The translations under genes were made by a program, and so were the position numbers. A DNA stretch of 31,301 bases. Origin: an uncultured Collinsella sp. (GTDB lineage Bacteria > Actinomycetota > Coriobacteriia > Coriobacteriales > Coriobacteriaceae). Of this stretch, positions 27,507-31,301 are shown one piece after another (the stretch's first letter is position 1; each line of letters opens with the position of its first letter). The notes under the pieces were generated by a model, which saw only the letters and a program-made list of their open reading frames with translations, was not told where the DNA came from and searched no databases. Where the stretch lies: the NCBI GenBank assembly GCA_902493615.1, contig CABUQK010000009.1, forward strand, positions 1 through 31,301, written 5' to 3'.

Positions 27507-28896
27507 ACTCCTCGGCATGTGCCCCATCAAGCTCATAGAACTTGGTGGATGCCGGCAGGAACATCAGGTCGACGTCGCCGATCGGGCCCGAACGGTTCTT
27601 GGCCACGACGATACGCGTAACGCCCTCGTCGGGTCGATCGTCGCGCGAGGCTTCGGCCTCGTCGGCGGAGCGGTCCAAGAACATAACGATATCGGCGTCC
27701 TGCTCGATGGAGCCCGATTCACGAAGGTCGGAAAGCTGCGGGCGCTTGCCGGTACGAGATTCGACCTGACGCGAGAGCTGCGACAGCGCGATGAGCGGGA
27801 TCTTGAGCTCCTTGGCCATGATCTTCAGACCACGCGACATCTCCGAAACCTCGACGGTACGGCTCTCGGAACGACGGCCCGGCGGAGGACTCACCAGCTG
27901 CAGGTAGTCCAGGATGATGATTGCCTTCTCCTTGTTATGGAGCATACGGCGGCTCTTGGCGCGAATCTCGGTCACTGTGGTGCCGGGCGTATCGTCAATC
28001 AGAATATCGAGCTTGGACAAGGTCTGCGTGGCCTCGTTGATATTGGCCCACTGTTCGGGGCTAATACGGCCCATGCGGAAGTCACTGATCGAGATCATGG
28101 CGTAGGCGCAAATCAGACGCTGGGCAATTTCCTTGCCCGACATCTCCAGCGAGAAGAAGCCGACGGTATAACCAGCAGCGGCAGCGTTGAGCGCCAGGTT
28201 CAGAGCGAACGACGTCTTACCTACAGCAGGACGGGCGCCGATGATGATGAGCTGGCCCTCGCGAAAACCCATGAGCATGCGGTCGAGTGACGGAAAGCCC
28301 GTGGGCACGCCCGCAGCCTGGCCACCGGCCTGGCACACTTCCTCGGCCTCGTTATAGGCCTCGACCATAAACTCGGTCAACGTCTTGTAGCTCGACTTGA
28401 CCTCGCGCGCCGTAACCTTGAGCAGCTTGCTCTCGGCCAGCTCGACAACCTCTTTGGTGTCGGTGGGGGCGTTATATGCCAGCGCGTTGATCTCGTTAGT
28501 GGCGCCGATCAGCTCGCGCAGCATCGAGTCGCGGCGAACGATGGCGGCATGGTGCTGCCAGTTGACGAGCGACAGGGTCTGACCCATCAACTCCAAAATG
28601 TACGCCTCGCCGCCCACGGCATCGAGCTTGTTGATGCTTCGCAGGTAATCGATCAGCGAGATGGAGTCGATGGGAATGCGGCTGTTGTACATATCGACCA
28701 TCGCAGTATAGATGGTCTTATGAATGGGCCGGTAGAAGTCATCGGGCTGCAGCTCGACCTGGGCCTCTTCGACCACCTCGGGCGATAGCAGCATAGCGGC
28801 CAGTACATTGGCCTCTGCATCTTGGTTTTGGGGAAGACCCAACTTTGAGCCGCGGTCCTCAACCGTCAGCCCGGTCTCCCTATCGTCATATGCCAT
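27505..28896 (-). CDS. dnaB: Replicative DNA helicase
   Basis: DnaB is the hexameric 5'-3' helicase of the replisome. The 463-residue product has the N-terminal DnaB domain (LPQNQDAEANVLAAMLLSPE at 21-40), then a linker with PTGFPSLDRMLMGF. The RecA-like motor follows, with Walker A GARPAVGKT at 220-228, FFSLEMSGKEIAQR, Walker B IIILDYLQL and the late motif ALSQLSRQVESR. The final PIGDVDLMFLPASTKFYEL is typical. No intein is seen. The ATG at 28896 is chosen since GAGG is 6 bases upstream; ATGs at 28902 and 28908 are possible. It lies after rplI, a conserved neighbourhood, but a terminator separates them. Confidence 0.96.
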   Translation of the reverse strand: MAYDDRETGLTVEDRGSKLGLPQNQDAEANVLAAMLLSPEVVEEAQVELQPDDFYRPIHKTIYTAMVDMYNSRIPIDSISLIDYLRSINKLDAVGGEAYILELMGQTLSLVNWQHHAAIVRRDSMLRELIGATNEINALAYNAPTDTKEVVELAESKLLKVTAREVKSSYKTLTEFMVEAYNEAEEVCQAGGQAAGVPTGFPSLDRMLMGFREGQLIIIGARPAVGKTSFALNLALNAAAAGYTVGFFSLEMSGKEIAQRLICAYAMISISDFRMGRISPEQWANINEATQTLSKLDILIDDTPGTTVTEIRAKSRRMLHNKEKAIIILDYLQLVSPPPGRRSESRTVEVSEMSRGLKIMAKELKIPLIALSQLSRQVESRTGKRPQLSDLRESGSIEQDADIVMFLDRSADEAEASRDDRPDEGVTRIVVAKNRSGPIGDVDLMFLPASTKFYELDGAHAEE

Positions 28897-28996
28897 GAGC
28901 ATCCTCATTCATATCGCTTGCGAGCATCCATAGTATCAGCCACGGTCCCAAAACGCGCCGTGCGCCGCCAATCATCACCGAACCAAACGGATGAAC

Positions 28997-29012
28997 GGTC
29001 CTGTATATAGGA
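28997..29012. promoter_or_regulatory. Palindrome upstream of dnaB
   Basis: GTCCT-GTATAT-AGGAC is an inverted repeat about 100 bases upstream of the dnaB ATG. It covers a TATATA -10-like hexamer on the minus strand, so it may be an operator in the dnaB promoter. The remaining bases from 28897 to 29057 show nothing else. Confidence 0.3.
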
Positions 29013-29057
29013 CTTCGACGCAACGTTCACCATGACACTCACTCGCGCAAAAAACAA

Positions 29058-29087
29058 AAGGGCGCCCTGGTTTCCCAGAGCGCCCTT
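29058..29087 (-). terminator. Terminator of the rpsF-ssb-rpsR-rplI operon
   Basis: 13-base arms 29058-29070 and 29075-29087 pair with one mismatch. On the minus strand a T-rich run (TTTTGTTTTTT) follows, 33 bases past the rplI stop. Confidence 0.93.
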
Positions 29088-29119
29088 CTTAGAACAAGAT
29101 TGTTGCGTTGCAGCAAATG

Positions 29120-29659
29120 CTACTCGGCAGCAGCCTCAGTCTCGACCTCGGCGGTCTCGGCCTCGGCGACCTCAGCGGCCTCCTCGACCTCAGCCTCGGC
29201 AGCGAGCTCCTCGGCGGTAACGCCGACGAGAACGACAACCTCGGCCTTGATCTCGCGGTACAGCGAGATGGCAACGGTGTGGGCACCGGCAACCTTGATG
29301 GGCTTACCGAGCTCGACGCGCTTGCGGTCGATGTCCATACCGAGCTGAGCCTTGATGGCGTCAGCGATCATAGCGGCGGTAACGGAGCCAAAGAGGATGC
29401 CCTCGTCGCCGACCTTGACGTCAACGGTGACCGTCTTGCCCTCGAAGGCAGCCTTGGTCTCGTTGGCGGTAGCCAGACGGACGGCCTCGCGCTTGGCGAT
29501 GTTGTTGCGACGCTCGTCAAGCTGCTTGAGGTTGCCCTTGGTGGCGGCAACAGCGAGCTTCTTGGGGAACAGGAAGTTCTCAGCGTAACCCTGAGCGACC
29601 TCTACGACGTCACCCTCGCCGCCCTTGCCCTTGATCTCATCGAGAAGAATAACCTTCAT
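29120..29659 (-). CDS. rplI: 50S ribosomal protein L9
   Basis: L9 binds 23S rRNA and extends from the 50S subunit. The 179-residue product starts with the conserved MKVILLDEIKGKGGEGDVVEV and YAENFLFPKKLA, then the connecting helix (NLKQLDERRNNIAKREA). The C-domain carries LFGSVTAAMIADAI. L9 is usually about 150 residues. Here the last ~30 residues form an almost pure Ala/Glu/Val tail (AEELAAEAEVEEAAEVAEAE...), acidic and probably helical or disordered. AGGGAG lies 7 bases before the ATG. It is the last gene of the ribosomal/ssb operon and is followed by a strong terminator. Confidence 0.97.
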   Translation of the reverse strand: MKVILLDEIKGKGGEGDVVEVAQGYAENFLFPKKLAVAATKGNLKQLDERRNNIAKREAVRLATANETKAAFEGKTVTVDVKVGDEGILFGSVTAAMIADAIKAQLGMDIDRKRVELGKPIKVAGAHTVAISLYREIKAEVVVLVGVTAEELAAEAEVEEAAEVAEAETAEVETEAAAE

Positions 29660-29674
29660 GATGCGTCTCCCTTC

Positions 29675-29941
29675 TTAGCCGCGGTCGCGGTTGCCACGAG
29701 AGGAAACCACGGGGACGGTGTACGGCAGGAGAGCCATCTCGCGGGCGCGCTTGATGGCGTTGGCGATGTCATGCTGATGCTGCGTGCAAGCGCCAGTGAC
29801 GCGACGGGGCTTGATCTTGCCACGGTCGGTCATGTACTTACGGAGAAGCTGAGTGTCCTTATAGTCGATGAACTCAGTGTTCTCCTTGCAGAACTGGCAG
29901 TACTTACGACGCGGCTGACGTGCAGAAAAATCATTAGCCAT
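29675..29941 (-). CDS. rpsR: 30S ribosomal protein S18, zinc-binding (C+) form
   Basis: S18 pairs with S6 in the platform of the 30S subunit. The 88-residue product has CxxC (YCQFC) near residue 15 and later C-x2-H in ACTQHQH. This is the cysteine-bearing C+ form likely to hold zinc, as opposed to the C- form made under zinc limitation in many actinobacteria. The conserved KIKPRRVTG and AIKRAREMALLPY follow. The ATG at 29941 is chosen over an upstream in-frame ATG at 29992, because the family begins at MANDFS-like sequence and AAAGG lies 9 bases upstream. It sits 15 bases before rplI and 72 bases after ssb. Confidence 0.96.
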   Translation of the reverse strand: MANDFSARQPRRKYCQFCKENTEFIDYKDTQLLRKYMTDRGKIKPRRVTGACTQHQHDIANAIKRAREMALLPYTVPVVSSRGNRDRG

Positions 29942-29965
29942 GTCAAAATACCTTTCATTTGGCAA

Positions 29966-29981
29966 CTTCGGCGAACCGAAG
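29966..29981 (-). promoter_or_regulatory. Hairpin in the ssb-rpsR gap
   Basis: CTTCGG and CCGAAG form a 6-bp stem around a TTCG tetraloop on the minus strand, 25 bases before the rpsR ATG. It is stable for its size. A role in mRNA processing or rpsR expression is inference. Confidence 0.35.
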
Positions 29982-30013
29982 CCGCCTCTCACTCAAAAAT
30001 AGGTGAACAACCC

Positions 30014-30466
30014 TTAGAACGGGATGTCCTCATCGTAGACGTCGACCGCGGGCGGCGTAGCCACCGGTGCGGCAGGACGTGCCGCGGGCGCGGGAGCTGC
30101 GGGGGCGTAACCGCCCTGATCGTAGCCACCCTGGCCACCACGGGAGCTCATAAACTCGATCTCATCGACGATGACCTCAAGCTTGCTCCGGCGCTGGCCG
30201 TCGCGCTCCCAAGAGCTGTAGCGCAGCTTGCCCTCGATCGCGACCTTGTTTCCCTTTGCCAGGAAACGGCTCACGGCCTCGGCGCGGGTGCCGAACATAG
30301 TGCAGTCGACAAAGTTGGGATAGTCCTCCCACTCGCCGGTCTGCGCGTTGCGGCGACGATCGTTCACGGCGACGCCAAAGGACAGAACCTGGGTTCCGCC
30401 GGCGGTGGCGCGCAGCTCGGGATCGCGGGTGAGGTTACCGGTGATGTTCACTCGATTGATGCTCAT
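30014..30466 (-). CDS. ssb: Single-stranded DNA-binding protein
   Basis: SSB coats single-stranded DNA in replication and repair and recruits partners through its tail. The 150-residue product has the OB-fold: MSINRVNITGNLTRDPELR, then FGVAVNDRRRN, FVDCTMFGTRAEAVSRFLAKG and VAIEGKLRYSSWERDGQRRS. A Gly/Gln/Tyr- and Pro/Ala-rich linker follows (about 108-140). The tip DEDIPF is the canonical acidic partner-binding tail. Its location between rpsF and rpsR is the standard operon order. GAGGAAG precedes the ATG by 9 bases. Confidence 0.97.
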   Translation of the reverse strand: MSINRVNITGNLTRDPELRATAGGTQVLSFGVAVNDRRRNAQTGEWEDYPNFVDCTMFGTRAEAVSRFLAKGNKVAIEGKLRYSSWERDGQRRSKLEVIVDEIEFMSSRGGQGGYDQGGYAPAAPAPAARPAAPVATPPAVDVYDEDIPF

Positions 30467-30514
30467 AACTCACTACTTCCTCTTGGGGCACAAGCCCAGT
30501 CCAAAACGACAGTC

Positions 30515-30808
30515 TTACTCCTGGTCGTCGCGACGGACGATCATGTGGCGGACCACAGCGTCGGTGATACGCAGGACGCGATCAAGCTCGGCGATCTGGG
30601 TAGGATCTGCGTGGAAGTTGATGAGGGTGTAGTCACCATCGGTGAGGTCGTTGATCTCGTAGGCGAGCTTGCGCTTGCCCCACTCGTCAACGGAGTCGAC
30701 CTTGCCAGCGCCCTCAGCGATCGTGGTATCGATACGCTTCATAACAGCGAGACGAGTCTCGGGGTCGAGCGACGGGTCAACAAAGAACAGCAGTTCATAA
30801 GCCTTCAT
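30515..30808 (-). CDS. rpsF: 30S ribosomal protein S6
   Basis: S6 dimerises with S18 in the 30S platform. The 97-residue product starts MKAYELLFFVDPSLD and has KVDSVDEWGKRKLAYEI and DGDYTLINFHADP, then RVLRITDAVVRHMIVR, all typical. It ends without the long acidic tail seen in some species. The ATG at 30808 is chosen over 30829 because GGAGG lies 7 bases upstream. It heads the rpsF-ssb-rpsR-rplI operon, with a promoter at 30880-30908 and a leader hairpin. Confidence 0.97.
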   Translation of the reverse strand: MKAYELLFFVDPSLDPETRLAVMKRIDTTIAEGAGKVDSVDEWGKRKLAYEINDLTDGDYTLINFHADPTQIAELDRVLRITDAVVRHMIVRRDDQE

Positions 30809-30834
30809 ATTGTCACCTCCTCTGGGCAAATGTG

Positions 30835-30863
30835 GCTTCAGGTCGTGAAGGTGCGCCTGAAGC
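30835..30863 (-). promoter_or_regulatory. Leader hairpin upstream of rpsF
   Basis: GCTTCAGG and CCTGAAGC form a perfect 8-bp stem with a 13-base loop in the leader, just before the ribosome site. Many bacteria control this operon through an S6:S18-binding leader. I do not see the CCG bulge of that motif, so the identity is open. Confidence 0.45.
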
Positions 30864-30879
30864 AGGAAAAGACTTGGTA

Positions 30880-30908
30880 ATAATATCTTTCAACCTCCCA
30901 GGCCGCAA
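30880..30908 (-). promoter_or_regulatory. rpsF operon promoter
   Basis: TTGCGG (30903-30908) and TATTAT (30880-30885) on the minus strand are spaced by exactly 17 bases. The leader to the rpsF ATG would be about 65 bases and would contain the hairpin. Confidence 0.65.
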
Positions 30909-31301
30909 GAATATGCAGCTACAACCTCATGACCTCCACATATGCCCATACTCGCACGGTGTTTCATGCGCATTCCAACCAAATGCCGACCAAATGCTTG
31001 ACGGATTTGTGGACAAGATACGACGCCGCGGGGACAAGCTGAGCCAGGCCGCAGGTCAACGGGCACATGGTTGTGGTCGCGAAATACATACCAGTGGTCC
31101 ACAGCACCACCCAAAGATTTTTAAATTCATTGCCAAGTCGCTTATGAATACCCCTTTTGAACAATTGAGTTGATCAACCACGCTGGTCGGAAGCCGTTTT
31201 TTGGCACCTCAAACCCCACTGCAACGCCAAGCGCGGCCAAGCGTTTGGTTGATTTCCGATCTCAGCCGAACACATTGAGCAAATGGGCCGTTCCCGCAGT
31301 T
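30909..31301. other. Upstream region with no supported gene
   Basis: No frame in these ~390 bases has a ribosome site and a recognisable product. A minus-strand frame at 30964-31164 (TTG start, 66 codons) has one hydrophobic stretch but no ribosome site. There is a perfect GTTGATCAAC palindrome near 31169-31178 and one near-match to a DnaA box (TGTGGACAA, 31008-31016). Neither is enough for a call. Confidence 0.5.

Noticed and set aside
29108..30880. 590-codon plus-strand open frame across rplI to rpsF
   Set aside because: Antisense to four certain genes; no ribosome site.
31008..31016. DnaA box and a nearby replication origin
   Set aside because: Only one near-match (TGTGGACAA) was found, without a cluster of boxes or dnaA/dnaN, so there is no support for oriC.

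Overview
The window looks like a chromosomal segment of a high-GC Gram-positive gut actinobacterium of the class Coriobacteriia, most like Collinsella. This rests on the GC-rich codon use, the S6-SSB-S18-L9-DnaB block, and the mix of de novo nucleotide genes with a class B sortase and zinc-ribbon membrane proteins. It is a recognition-level judgement, not a database result. I saw no rRNA, tRNA, CRISPR array, insertion sequence or phage gene. Nearly everything lies on the minus strand; only three genes (about 2.35-5.2 kb and 12.4-13.7 kb) are on the plus strand.

Layout from left to right. At 1-8.1 kb is an accessory block. It holds four minus-strand membrane proteins that each begin with a two-CxxC zinc ribbon (one cut by the window edge), plus two plus-strand genes: a zinc-finger/HTH-like protein and a DUF234-type AAA ATPase with a striking 46-bp AT-rich palindrome in front of it. 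At 8.4-12.2 kb is the purine operon purF-purM-purN, transcribed leftward from a TATAAT promoter and ended by a strong hairpin. A 53-codon open frame sits between that terminator and the zinc-ribbon genes. At 12.4-13.7 kb is a plus-strand polytopic membrane protein of the CmpB/PF06541 family. At 13.8-15.75 kb, purE, a class B sortase and a MoaE-like protein run leftward in that order. At 15.8-16.2 kb is a noncoding stretch with three long inverted repeats.

At 16.2-20.9 kb is carA-carB, with carB broken by an apparent single-base deletion. At 21.1-23.9 kb an ABC exporter half-transporter is followed by a one-TM membrane protein. At 24-27.4 kb are purA, purD and a NUDIX hydrolase. At 27.5-30.9 kb are dnaB and the rpsF-ssb-rpsR-rplI operon with a good promoter and terminator. 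The last ~390 bases hold no gene I can support.

Functionally the segment is a nucleotide-supply hub. PurF, PurD, PurN, PurM and PurE cover steps 1, 2, 3, 5 and the carboxylation step of IMP synthesis, and PurA makes the AMP precursor. CarAB supplies carbamoyl phosphate for pyrimidines and arginine. These sit next to replication and translation genes. The least ordinary parts are the zinc-ribbon envelope-protein cluster with its palindrome-controlled ATPase, the carB frameshift, and several structured noncoding intervals.
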